This document shows positions 53,001 to 63,910 of a DNA stretch of 64,000 nucleotides, one piece after another. Position 1 is the first letter of the stretch. The number at the start of each line of letters is the position of its first letter. The stretch is from Varroa destructor (lineage: Eukaryota > Arthropoda > Arachnida > Mesostigmata > Varroidae). Position numbers and translations under genes: made by a program. Below the pieces are notes generated by a model. That model saw nothing but the letters and a program-made list of their open reading frames with translations, was not told the origin of the DNA and did no database searches. Location of the stretch: assembly GCF_002443255.2 (NCBI RefSeq), contig NW_019211454.1, forward strand, positions 20,923,037-20,987,036. Reading direction: 5' to 3'.

Positions 53001-54380
53001 GAACCTTAACACATATTAAAGAACCATCATCTAGCCCAAGTCGTCCAAAGTTTAGTTTATTTCAAGTCTGCTTGTAAAAGCCTAATAACCTGAACACGAA
53101 CATTAATGACTGGCGTTCTAACCACCCTACAGTCACACACACATGTACCATACATCTCTAGTAATATAAACGAAAAAAAAAAGATAATATTTCTTGCTTA
53201 GATTACAAGATACTTATCTAGAACCAAGAAGTAAGGCAAAAGACTAACGAATGAATTACTGGAAAGCTCCAAGGTGTAAACCTTAAAAATTCATAAGGTT
53301 AAGCCAGATATGGGATGGGCTTTTATAGGAAATGACAGATGAACAGGCATATTGTAGGCGATGAACAAAGGTAAGTAAAATAGCAGAAGCAGCGCTCTGG
53401 GCTCAAGATACAGGGGCGTGCACAATATAGATCTTTTCTGGTTGGGGAGAGGGCTCCAAACTGAGAAGTGTAGCCAGCGGCAGCAGCCACTTCTCTCGCG
53501 CCCCAGGACACCTTGGAGCACTCAGAGACAAAGGGATCGTTTCGCCTATCCCTGCCAATGGGAGAACAAGTCAAGGAGACATTTAGGACATCGTTATACA
53601 GAGCCCACAACTGAGCCAAGTCGAGGTGTCCCTAATACAGTAAAACAGAATACCTATCTATTTAGCGTATGTCAGCAGCGGCGCCAACCAGTCTTTAGGA
53701 ATACAGTTTTCGACGTTCAAATATATAGAGGTCATGAAAAAAATTGCTTTAGAAAAAATAACAGACAACGAGGATAAGAGCTCAGTTAGTGAAAAAAGAG
53801 TTGAGTAAAAAAAAATGGGTTACCCATTTTGTAGATGCGCCACTCAGACTTGTACTTCGGTGAGTCGTTCACTTATTTTATGCGACTACAACTAGTCCTA
53901 GACATGTCGATGTTATGTGAGCGCTAAGGCTGACTTTAAACTTTAAGGAGCGCAAGGCGATCTATGTTGAAGCTTCAACCCGAGTATTCTTATCGGAATT
54001 TCAAACAGCTAGTGCCTACGCGATAGTGCGCCTTTTAATAGCGCTCATCTTTAAAATTTGGGCGATGGTTGCTGCTCATGCTGCTTCATTACTAAGCTGT
54101 ACCTTGGTGAAGCTGTGGAAGGTCTGAGTGCGAACATGAATGCGAAGGTACGGTTTTCTGTCAGCTTTCGATGGACCCGTATTCTTGAGAAATTCGTCCC
54201 GCTGCGTTTATCTGGTTTGTGCCCCGTGCCGAAACGTGTGCTGCCCAGCACACGACCCGCTAGTGACTCCCTACTAGCCCATCCGACTAAGAAAGGCCGA
54301 CCAGCCTCCTATCCTGCCACGTCATGATTGCTTGTGGTCGTTATCGGCTAAACCAGATTCAAATTCGCGCGCGAGCAGTT
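53001..54380. other. Spacer between the mariner remnant and the RING gene promoter region
   Basis: No supported gene. Overlapping open frames at 53290-53780 on both strands show no family resemblance and no splice support. Confidence 0.5.
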
Positions 54381-54478
54381 ACGCACCTTCACCCTCTGTA
54401 TCTATTTTTTGCCCCATCTCCTGGCGGTGGCGGCAGCCTTAGCACGGCGCGGCTATACCCCTCTCCCCTTATTCCCCC

Positions 54479-54498
54479 GTCTGTCTGTCTGTCTGTCT
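54479..54498. repeat. (TCTG)n microsatellite
   Basis: About five tetranucleotide units in the G+C-rich region upstream of the RING-finger gene. Confidence 0.85.
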
Positions 54499-55773
54499 CT
54501 CCTTCGGTACGTCCCGCCGCTCTCCCTGACAGCGCCTTCGAGTTTGGCATTTACCTCGAGTCCGCCCTCCCGCCTCCGATGCTAAGTGCAATATAGCCTT
54601 CTGCTGCTGATGCTGCTGCTATTGAATGACCGTGACGTTGCAGCCTTCTGCTGCAGTGGCATCGCTCCTGCGCCTCCCAACGACGCTGCCCGCTGTAGCG
54701 AGCGCGTCGCCGCCCGCAGTGCAAACCACACCGGCTATATCCTGACACGTTAGCAGCGATCGTCAGTGTCGCCGTACGTCGGGCTCGGGCCCGGACTAGC
54801 CGAGCGCTGAACCGGGCTCCTTAGACGGCGCCCGGAGAGAGCCACTGCATCATCAGATCGTCTTCAGACAGCCAACCAACAAAGACCATCGACAATCGGA
54901 TGGACCAAGAAAAGCCGAACATCGAAACACTCGAGTTATTTCAGTGCCCTAGTCCATCAACTATCTATTAATCAACTAGCATTTATCTAATCATCTATGG
55001 TCTAGTGTTAGTTCTTCTACTCTAAGACGGGAGCCGCACGCCATTCTCTTGTGAAGTGCCATATCACGATTCCTTGGATCCGTACCTAGGTATATACCTA
55101 ACCAGACAGCTGCAGTGCTAATAACAACAAACGAGCTCCTAAGTTATGCATACTGTTGTAGTAAGTTTTTACTAAAATTACGTATAATGCAAATGTAGTC
55201 CGAGAAGATTTGAGCAGCAGCACTGAGCAGGAAGAACGGTTACCAATGCAGAGCTAAAAATAACAGCCGTCAAATTACGTACGGGATGTCTCAGATGTGT
55301 GGTCGTATCCGACACTTCATGGTCGTCCGATGAGGACGGTCCAAGTGAATATCTCTGCGCGCGTTGTGACGCGACGGAAAGTCTGGGTGCGCTTGAAGTA
55401 AGCGATGACCAGTGATGAGAGAAGACACAGCATCAGTGCGCGGTGGCATTGGTCGCGCTTTATGTATTCATGCTAATTTTGCCGGTGAAACGTGTGGCGT
55501 GCAAGAACGCTCTGCGGAATGCCGTAGCTCTGGTGCTAATGGCAAACGATTCCAGCCGTCTCAATAGGGTGAAAGCGACATTATCAAGCGGCAATAGCAG
55601 CAGCGGGGGGAAGTGTCAGTATCAAGCCAGGTTGTGATTTTACCTAGTGCAGTTCGCTTGTGTCCCAAGTTAAGCAGAGGGGTGCGAGTGCGCGTGAGAA
55701 TAATCAAAGTCAAATAGACAAATAAATCCAACGTAAACAACAAGTAGTTCGTTCGAGCAGCAGAAACAAGACA

Positions 55774-55979
55774 AGACGACGCAGACGACGACGACGACGA
55801 CGACGACACCGACGACGACGACAACAACGACGACGACAACGACGACAACAACGATAACAACGACGACGACCACGACGACGACGACCACGACGACGACGAC
55901 GACGACGACCACGACGACGACGACGACCACGACGACGACGACGACGACGAAGACGACGACGATGATGATGATGAGGATA
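55774..55979. repeat. Imperfect (GAC)n trinucleotide repeat, about 206 bp
   Basis: GAC/ACG units with scattered CAC, AAC, GAT and GAA variants, ending in a GATGATGAT run. It lies about 490 bases upstream of the RING-gene ATG on the coding strand. Frames across it on the minus strand give long runs of valine or arginine, which are repeat artefacts. Strand purity is high: one strand is almost free of T, so a transcript would be purine/C-rich. Confidence 0.95.
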
Positions 55980-56470
55980 AAACCGCAAAGAGCCATTGGA
56001 CGAGAAGCGAAGCATGACGAAGCAGGATCAGACGCGCGTATTAAATACAGCGGGCAGGGAAAGCGGAACGAGCCCTACCCAGCACCAGGAATAGCATCGC
56101 AGGAAGTAGCTTTTTAAAGAGATATATAGCGTGCTTTCTAGCCGGGGTAAAAGAGCCCAAATTAACTTTGCGGTAATCGCGCCAGGTGAAGGTGATGGCG
56201 ACTAAGTACTACTGCTAAGCTCAAGTACTCGTACGTAAACTATTGACGACCAAGAAAACGTGACTCTGACGTGACAATAACAACACGCAATCGAGAGCAG
56301 CAGCAGCAGTAAAAAAATCAGCCAATGCAGCAACAAACCTGGAGGAGGAAGAAGAAGAAGAAGAAATGATGTAATAAGTATTCCGCCAAGCTCTGCATCT
56401 AATGCAGTCACCGTTTGACCGGTGTCGTATAAATCGACCCCGTCAATCATAAGTAGCTGTAGTAGTCAAC

Positions 56471-56635
56471 ATGCCGGCAAAGGCTGTGTCGTCTACGCTT
56501 ATGAAGCCGTTGGTGGTGTTAGCGCTACCGGGGATGTATCTCGTCTATAAAATTAACGAATTTAAACGGCATCAGCAGGAAGTTAACCGGAGGAAAGTCA
56601 CCGAGCGCGAACTCGCCAACCTCAACAGCAAGATT
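56471..56635 (+). CDS. RING-finger protein (candidate membrane-anchored E3 ubiquitin ligase), coding exon 1
   Basis: This is the first coding exon and encodes residues 1-55. The ATG at 56471 has the context GTCAAC, acceptable for arthropods. Residues about 12-27 (KPLVVLALPGMYLVYK) are hydrophobic and look like a membrane segment or signal anchor. A strongly charged stretch ending RRKVTERELANLNSKI follows, probably helical. The donor is ATT followed by GTATGT, phase 0. Six further exons in matching phase (listed below) bring the protein to 537 codons before the window ends, with a C3HC4 RING at residues 157-202. RING proteins of this kind usually act as E3 ubiquitin ligases that bind an E2 through the RING; the anchor would place this one on a membrane. 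I do not recognise a named orthologue, so substrate and pathway are unknown. Confidence 0.8.
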
Positions 56636-59350
56636 GTATGTACCGCTTGTTATAATAATTATCCTCTATTATCTAAAAATCAGTATGTCCAAACAATAGA
56701 ACGTGTATAGATATATAACATATCCGCTAGACTGCCTCTAGCTAAAGGTCAACCAAAAATTACTTTTCAGAGCAATGATCTGTATGTGTTCGTATCAATT
56801 AAAGGACCGGCTCTCGTACGAGCTGGACTCTCGTACTAGCGTTTACGAATAGAAGCTCAACGGTACAAAATCGTTTGCTACTTATCTGTATTTTTGATAC
56901 CACGCATCCGTAGCAGTCGCAACAACCTTTTAATCATTCCGTTTGTGACGCCATGATGCTGATCTGTGTTATAGAAGTGCCAATTCCGACTGTTTAAAAA
57001 ACATATTGGGAAACTCTTTTCACAAAGTGTCAATGTCAAGGACAACTATCGAAGACTGATAACATTGAGTCATTGGGAAGTAGCTAGCTCAAATAAATCA
57101 TGTTAATGTAAAACAGATATGTGCAATCGTCGTATATGTGCGACTTGCCTTAATCGCTTGAGCTAGCCGTCAATAGCTTATTACTCGAATGGGTCATGCT
57201 CTAGCGTTGTTTGCTTATGCCCATTTATACATGTGGAAACTATCACACAGTAGTGATGCAGCTTATAAATCGCCGTTGCCGTCATATATTACCCAATAAC
57301 TATTAAAATTGCCAAACTGGCTTTTTTCATACCTTTGCCTAAAGTGCGTTGCGTGACCCGTTTTGAAAGCTAGAATAGTTGAGTTTATGGAGATAGAATT
57401 AGATTCATAAACCCTATTCTCATTTCCACTTACTAGATGACCCGCGTGTCAAAAGTGTCTTCGTGTGAATGTGACATTTCAAAATCAGACTAGTCCCTAG
57501 TCTTAGGGTATCCCTAGAGTACGTCCATTTGATGTCGGAAAGGACTATCCGATCACAAAGTGTCATCCCGACAAGAGGGTCATGACGTGCGTGATCTTAC
57601 GCGTCCACGCCCTGATATATGACAGTAGACGTCAACTGACGTCGCAGTAGCACGTCAGGCGTAATTTCCAACTCGTCGCTACTACTGCTAGCATGAGCCA
57701 AAAACCGTTGTTAACAGAATTAGCAGACCCCGTTGAGTTGTCGTTACCGCTATGGGCTGGTATGCTGCCAACGGTACACAACACCGTTGCATAGTTGCCC
57801 TATAACTAAACAATGACGGATTTAAACCTCTCCCAAACGATTTCTACGTAGACTGCGGCTGACGATAATCCATATTTTGAATGATGAATGTCAAGGGCAT
57901 TCATGGACACCTTAAGGCTTATACACAAGCAGCATTTGATCTCCTAATTGGCGAGTCTAAAACGGCCAAAGCTGTGCTGAAATTGCTTAGCTGATGTCGA
58001 GCAAACGTATTCTTTAACTCAGTTACGCTGGTAGGTTTGCTATAACAATGATGTGAACACATCCATTTCGAATAAATAATTTAGACAGGACTCAGCCATA
58101 GGATCTGCGGTATATAATACTCAAACGATCTAATACCAAAGCCATCATCGGGATCTGATGGAGGTGTCCCTAAACAACATCCATGTCGCATGTGTAATGC
58201 AACATTAAAAGAGCATTTGATATTTTTCTTTCATTGAAAAACGTCTCATACCATTTCATGGAGAGCACGCAGACAGAGCTCCCCTCTGTGCAACATGTTA
58301 AGATACTGCACTTTGGTATGAGCCTACTCATACCATAAAAAATACATGATATTTTTCCATAGAGATTTAATTACAGTTGAACTGGTGATAAGGCGATAAT
58401 ACAAAACACATTAACCACGATAGCGTTCCTTATTAGTTTAGTCAGATATTATTTATACTATGGATATTGAGACAAAATTAACGTTTTCGAAATTAAGCCT
58501 ATTTCTACCGAACATAAATAAATAGGGACACACAAAATACATCGGCGTTTATAACGACAAGACGCCGAAATCTTAAGCCTGACTAGGGATCTGCACCTGT
58601 GATCTATCTCATTTAACGGAGAGTGGCGTTCAACACGTCCACGTGTCATTTAACGATTTAGATATCGAAGGAGGCGAAAAAGATGCTTACTAGCTACTAC
58701 TGTCGTCGTGCAGCCTTAGCAGTTATTTACTGCTACCTGGACCTGACTACCTGGACCTGACTACCTGGAGTTACTGTGCTCGTGGTTGTTCGAAATGAAA
58801 GCACTCGGATGATTTCTCGGAGGTAGACAAAGCCGTTCCTTACTGATTGCGCTACGCACGATGAATTTTCCGAAGGAAATTTGTAACTTCAACTGTGGTT
58901 CGCCCAGCGGTAGCCAATGGATGCCATCTACTAGCTTGTGGTTTGTTGCGTTGCTAGGGAAACTTGAACTTGACTGAGGTCTGCTAGCGGATCTAGCAGG
59001 TAGAGCGTGTGAGAAGCCGAGGCCGCCGTGGTTTGTACTCCAACGTGAGACTGCCTGCCAAGCAATGTCGACTCGAGCTGAAATCTCGTCATGGATATAA
59101 ACGTGCGACCAGCAACGGCAGCCGACTGGAGCGAGAGGACGCTTTCTAGCCGCTGATGTACGCCAGTACGGAGGTGCTATCCGAAAGATAGTTGAGTCAG
59201 CAGACGTGCGGTTTAGGAATTTGTACGTAGATGCCCCTAACTATCCCGACACAGAAAACTTGATTCTGCCCAAACACAGCCCACGGAACAAAAGGTGTCA
59301 TGCCATCTCTTAACTCTACACTGATATCATCCTGTTGCCACCGAGTGCAG
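56636..59350 (+). other. RING-finger gene, intron 1
   Basis: This intron of about 2.7 kb has a GTATGT donor and a weak CCGAGTGCAG acceptor. It contains the tandem 14-mer at 58733-58768 and, at 59101-59294, an open, protein-like segment that may be an unplaced exon (see findings). Confidence 0.55.
58733..58768. repeat. 14-bp tandem repeat, 2.6 copies
   Basis: The unit is CTACCTGGACCTGA. Two exact copies are followed by a partial third. Confidence 0.9.
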
Positions 59351-59563
59351 CAAGAATATGTTCCACTCGGTGGCATATCCCCTAAGATGACTAGATCTCA
59401 AGATTCACTAGCAAAAGCACAGAAAGAATACAAAGATAGATCTAAGGTACTGAAATGGAACTTCGTTCGGCGATGGCGTTCTCAGGGCAAAAATAAGGAG
59501 GAGAGATCTACCCCTGGAGATCGTGATCTCGACAAGAACATCAAGCTCATCCTCGACAAGGCG
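59351..59563 (+). CDS. RING-finger protein, coding exon 2
   Basis: This exon encodes residues 56-126, starting QEYVPLGG and ending IKLILDKA. It is hydrophilic and rich in K, R, D and E, with no known domain; part may form helices. The exon is 213 bases, phase 0 at both ends, with a CCGAGTGCAG acceptor (poor pyrimidine tract) and a GCG/GTACGC donor. The 3' boundary is well supported by the in-frame join to exon 3. The 5' boundary is less certain because of the weak acceptor and the open segment just upstream. Confidence 0.7.
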
Positions 59564-60047
59564 GTACGCTATCTAAACCTCTAAAGCAGAACTGAAACCT
59601 TTTGAAATTTAGCGAAGGTGTGATGGCGATCCACAGCTCCTAACTGCACCATTAAATACAGCTTTTATTCCTATGTTGATGAATGGCTTTTATCTATTCT
59701 TTATTGCTTCCTTTCGTTATAACCTACTTATTCCGAACTGAAGGAGGAGACGAATGAGAAGAACAGTGACGGTGCACAGCAACCCCCCAACGTGTTAACC
59801 CGCTCTGCGTGACTGCCCCGTGTTCTTGTTCGCTTTTATTTCAGTAACAAACAGGCAACGCACTTTTCGGCGTCTAAACTCACCTGCTTCTCACCAAAGC
59901 AGAAAAGGCTTTAAGACCTCTTATCACACGCGCTATAAGTTTGACTGAAGGTCACCTGACGAGGCAACGTTCTCGCCACTAACGGCAATGGGCAATATTG
60001 GAAAAGTTCACCTTGTTCTTTTTCTTAGTGCTAATTTCTAACTGTAG
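59564..60047 (+). other. RING-finger gene, intron 2
   Basis: Intron of 484 bases with a GTACGC donor and a TTCTAACTGTAG acceptor. TTCTAAC just before the acceptor could serve as branch site. Nothing else was recognised. Confidence 0.7.
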
Positions 60048-60137
60048 AACATTGATCGTCCCGATGATTTACAGGACAAGCTGCTAAATAAACTGGATGA
60101 GCATGAACCAGAGCTCGCTGGCTCACAGGATGAAGAG
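60048..60137 (+). CDS. RING-finger protein, coding exon 3
   Basis: This exon encodes residues 127-156, beginning NIDRPDDLQDKLLNKLDEHE and ending in an acidic stretch directly before the RING. It is 90 bases, phase 0 at both ends, with donor GAG/GTAAAG. An alternative acceptor 21 bases inside (after GATTTACAG) would keep frame and drop seven residues. Confidence 0.75.
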
Positions 60138-62048
60138 GTAAAGTGTTGCTTAATTAAACTTACGACTTCTAAAATTTCTATAACTTCTGTACACAGAACA
60201 TGATAGGATATAACTAACGGTATGAGCGCTAAACTTAGGAAATGGTTAGTAGACATTATGCTAATACCTTGACAGTGTCCTAAGAGCGGCATTTTGACAG
60301 AACAGCACGCGTAACGAAGTTTTTATCTGATCAAACCCAAAAGACGATATATGTATGGGATGAATCTTCTTCCGCCTCCTTCTGCGACGCTGTGTATCGT
60401 CCACCCTCCTTATTTATCCTTCCGTAGGTTAAGATATATCATTTCCTATGTGACCTTCAGTTGTACAGTGAACGGAGCATATGCGGTGGTGTTATCACTC
60501 TCGCCTGTGCTATTATTGCTGCTATTGTATGAGCTAGAAAAATCGAATACGAACAGATGTTAGCGATTTTTGGCGTTTCGGGCAGAGATGAGGGCCGCAG
60601 CTTTTGCGGGGGGGGGGGGGGTGAGAAGGGGGTACAAGCGAAGCATACCCAACTGTTCTTACTGATTCAGTCGATACAGGTGGCCGCTTGTATTAAACGA
60701 ACGTCGAACAAGCCAATATTTCGCCACAAGTGAAAATCTTTTTGATAAAAAAGATTCAATCTCGTAAAAATTGCTAGTTAGAGTTGTGCTCATGGCGGAG
60801 CACTTAAACGACATTGACATTGCAGAACCGGTAGGATCGTATGCGTAGTCATGATGTGATTTACGTATCATTAAGTTAAGTTTACTTTTGTTGCGCTAAA
60901 GGAGGCAGATTGTTAAGACCTTTACGATAGTTAAGCAGTAAAACGAACGGTAGACTAGTAGTATGTTACAATTGGAAAAAAGGCGCACCCTACGAAACTG
61001 TTTAGTTCCTTCGCTCGGGCCACCTCTGTCGTCTTTCCTTTCCGGCAAACACTACCTCGAATGCTGGCGAATTCTACTAAAGGTGTCGAGGTGCAGTTCA
61101 GGTATAGGACTATTTCCGTCAACGCCATATCAGACTCGGCGCTCGTAGACGACTCTACGAGCAAATCGGTGTACTTTTTCATGTATCAGGCTATCTTCAA
61201 AATAACATAACAATTTGGGAAAGACGCTACAAATGGTTGTGGAATGATGAACGGTAACTGACGATGATTGATCTATTTGTCGTTGAAGTAACAAGCAATC
61301 AGCATCTCTACTAGGGGAACAGTTTAGGTATAAGTCATGTGCATAGAAATGTACTAATTACAGTCCCGTAAAGATATGTTAAAAATATTCCGATGGAACA
61401 AATTATCCAGCCAACAGTTATGTTAATAGTAAGTATCTTTCAAGTAGAGCACAATGAAAGCTTGTGAGTGCACTCTAAAATCAACCTTACGGCGTATGTG
61501 TTTTGAATTTTCGATAAAACTAGCGGCGACTTTTGAAAGAAAGGCAGACTAGTCGCTCCATGCTGTTGCTCGTGCGCCCAACCATTTTATTATGGAGCAA
61601 AGCACATGTGTTTAGAACACTGCATATCATTCACCACTATGATTGTTATTACTTTTTCTCCTCCACAACACTATATGAGCTTAAGAATGAGAAAAACAAA
61701 CCTTGATTTCCATTATTTCGCTAAGCCTATCCCACCCATTCTGCCAGCGCCTACTTCTGTCATTCTACATTCTGTCAACAAACACGAAACTCAGTTTTAG
61801 CACTTCGAATGTCTTCAGAGGTCTGTCTTTGTACGTTCGAATAATTTCAACAGTAAAAAGGATACTAAAAGCAAAAATAACGTTTCGCAGTAATGGCCAT
61901 TGGGAAGCTATGAATCCTGAAAAATGATCGGTATATGTTTCTATGTACATAATCGAATAATAACTATATCAGACCATTTATTTTTTGAAGACGCTTTGTC
62001 CGGTGATCAATTATGGCATATTATTTACATGCGTTTGTTTATTTATAG
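60138..62048 (+). other. RING-finger gene, intron 3
   Basis: Intron of about 1.9 kb with a GTAAAG donor and a TTTATTTATAG acceptor. Apart from a poly(G) tract at 60608-60621 I see nothing in it. Confidence 0.7.
60608..60621. repeat. Poly(G) tract
   Basis: Run of 14 G on the coding strand, inside intron 3 of the RING-finger gene. Confidence 0.9.
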
Positions 62049-62371
62049 TGTGTCATTTGTGTGGGGGCCAAGGCGACGATGCAGACGTTTCCTTGTGGAC
62101 ACCGCGTCGTGTGTCGCAAATGCTTTGTAAAGACGATACAGATGGCTGTATCGCAGCGAATGCTGCCCCTCCGCTGTGTCATCTGTAGGACGAAGATCAT
62201 CCGACTCAAGCAGACGACTGGTGGGTTTGCTACACCTGCCAGCCACACCCCGCATCTGGCAAATACCCGTGCTTGCCTCTTGCGTCAGCCGGGCGCTATC
62301 GACCCGGAAGGTTTCGGGCGCTCTCCTTTTCTCACTCCGGAGGATTACGAAAAGCCGCAACCGGCCAAGCA
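62049..62371 (+). CDS. RING-finger protein, coding exon 4 (C3HC4 RING domain)
   Basis: This exon encodes residues 157-263 plus two bases of codon 264. It starts with the first zinc ligand: CVIC (C157, C160), then PCGHRVVCRKC (C172, H174, C178, C181), then CVIC (C199, C202). Spacing is C-x2-C-x11-C-x-H-x3-C-x2-C-x17-C-x2-C, a complete C3HC4 RING with all eight ligands. The linker FVKTIQMAVSQRMLPLR is long and hydrophobic. After the RING come IRLKQTT and a proline- and glycine-containing linker. The acceptor TTTATTTATAG opens the exon in phase 0. Of two possible donors I chose the one at 62372 (CA/GTACGT), because its phase 2 fits exon 5 exactly. A start at the internal MGAKATMQ would omit the first two zinc ligands. 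Confidence 0.88.
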
Positions 62372-62757
62372 GTACGTATACCAAACTGGCAACATATTAT
62401 TTATTTGTAATTTATCTCTGGAAATTGAGAACACTAATCGGTTTTTCTCTATGTTGTGTATTTAATGAGAAAAGATCTCAGCAACACAATGCTTCAGTCC
62501 TATTTGGATTGATGTCTTGGTTCATGTCAAAGTGTTCTAGCTACGCGTCCTATTAGATACTGGTTTATTAGGCATTGGCCACATAAAATATAGTTCTCTT
62601 TGATTTACTATAATAAGAGCGACAATTAAAACCGTTTGAAGATAGCCTTAACAGACGTGTTCCGTTATAGGCGGTCTTGCCGTGTCATATCGTCTAAAAC
62701 AGGCACTTCCAATTTGTAAGTCTAACCACATGGCCTGGGGCTGCACTGATATTTCAG
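62372..62757 (+). other. RING-finger gene, intron 4
   Basis: Intron of 386 bases with a GTACGT donor and a TGATATTTCAG acceptor. Nothing else was recognised. Confidence 0.7.
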
Positions 62758-62921
62758 GTATACAAGACAGGAGTGCCGTTTTCATCGACACTGGAAAAAT
62801 AAGGTGGCGGCCGCGCCATTGTCACAGGACGTTACTGACATGCTCATCGTGTCCGAGGCCGGAAAGGCCTCTAGGACCTCTCCGCTCAAAGAGGACCGAC
62901 GCAAAAAACTCAGCCTGAAAG
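62758..62921 (+). CDS. RING-finger protein, coding exon 5
   Basis: This exon completes Q264, then encodes residues 265-318 plus one base. It starts YTRQECRFHRHW and contains VTDMLIVSEAGKASRTS and a lysine/arginine cluster near its end. It is 164 bases (1 + 54 codons + 1), with acceptor TGATATTTCAG and donor AAAG/GTATTT. The join to exon 4 in phase 2 and to exon 6 in phase 1 supports these boundaries. No domain is recognised. Confidence 0.78.
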
Positions 62922-63094
62922 GTATTTATAGCATCAACAGAACTGTTGTGCGTTTACAGTGTGAGCTGTTCTCACCGGAGGCTTGCACATAGATCAACTA
63001 CATACTAAAGCATTACCTATTCTCAATAGCTATAGTTATTATGGTACCATATGAACAGTTCTCCTGATACAATACCGACAATATCATTTTCCAG

Positions 63095-63369
63095 CAGACT
63101 TACCTCTTCTTGCGACACCGCCCCGCAAGAAGGAACTTAAACGGTCTCAGCCTTTATCGCCGACGATTATTGTGGACAACTCTCGAATAGTGCATGACCA
63201 TAACAATATGTCGCAGTCGGTGCTCAAGGAGTGTAAGGATACCTCAAACAAAGACAAGAGATTGGTCAGACTCGAAGGCGTTGCCAAAGACCGACGGAAA
63301 ATTCACGCTGTTGTGGAGAAAGAGCTCGAAATGATTCCACTTGTTCGTCTTGATAAACCACCCTCGCCG
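63095..63369 (+). CDS. RING-finger protein, coding exon 6
   Basis: This exon completes A319, then encodes residues 320-410. It is basic, with TPPRKKELKRSQPLSPT near the start, a polar middle, and VVEKELEMIPLVRLDKPPSP at the end. The acceptor is TCATTTTCCAG and the donor CCG/GTAAAT. It is 275 bases, entering in phase 1 and leaving in phase 0. Proline-flanked serines (LSPT, PPSP) could be sites for proline-directed kinases; that is inference. Confidence 0.8.
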
Positions 63370-63528
63370 GTAAATTAAAGCTGGAATGTCTTTCTACTCA
63401 TGCAGGTTTACCCCCTTTGTTAGCACCTGATAATTTCGCATATGACTATAAATTGGGATAAAATGGAGAGTAAAATTGTTTTTAATTATACTATTATTAG
63501 TTTTCTATTATCTATTTTACTCGCTCAG

Positions 63529-63910
63529 CGCAAACGGCGCGGCTCCAGATCGAGTATGGGTAGTACAGGAAGCACTATCAGCAGCAGCAGTAGCAACAAC
63601 TCTAATTCGGTGTCCACTCCTGAGATTTGTGTGACACCCCCGGGGGAGGAGGAGGAAGAAGGGGAGGCCCATCTCATTATAACAACGCAACCAATCAAAA
63701 AGCTTGAGTACCGCACGGAGAGGTATTCGTTGCCCAGCATTCCACCTCCCAAGTTGACCCTTGTGGATCCACAGAAAGGCGACCGTCAACTCAGCATCTT
63801 GGATAACGCAATTGACGAGGAAGACGAACTCCTGTTGGCCTTGGACGACGAGGGATTGACAGAAAAAGGCAATCTGGTCGAAAACACCCACCACGAAACT
63901 GTACAAAAAG
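63529..63910 (+). CDS. RING-finger protein, coding exon 7 (gene continues beyond window)
   Basis: This exon encodes residues 411-537 plus one base. It starts RKRRGSRSSMGSTGS, runs through a serine/asparagine-rich stretch, then CVTPPGEEEEEGEAHLI, a segment YSLPSIPPPKLTLVDPQ, and an acidic helix-like part around IDEEDELLLALDDEG. The composition suggests an intrinsically disordered tail with possible short binding motifs. The acceptor is CTATTTTACTCGCTCAG and the donor AAAAG/GTAATT, phase 1. The remaining exons lie to the right of the window. Confidence 0.8.

Larger units (their letters stand above)
54380..56470 (+). promoter_or_regulatory. Presumed promoter and 5' untranslated region of the RING-finger gene
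   Basis: This stretch is G+C- and CpG-rich compared with its surroundings and ends at the ATG at 56471. Dense CpG around 54780-54840 is a reasonable place for a transcription start, and the following kilobase with its GAC repeat probably lies in 5' untranslated exon or intron. A possible acceptor (GTAGCTGTAG) sits just before the ATG. No start site, TATA box or untranslated exon boundary could be fixed. Confidence 0.35.

Noticed and set aside
55310..55350. GTCCGATGAGGAC stem, tested as a hammerhead ribozyme
   Set aside because: Partial CTGATGAG likeness only; no GAAA core or third stem in place.
55670..56015. Long minus-strand frames rich in valine or arginine
   Set aside because: They are read through the (GAC)n array and reflect repeat composition; the region is upstream of the plus-strand RING gene.
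62061..62084. Start of the RING protein at the internal MGAKATMQ or an overlapping frame
   Set aside because: The frame continues upstream to the acceptor at 62048 and includes the first two zinc ligands. The other frames here are shadows.
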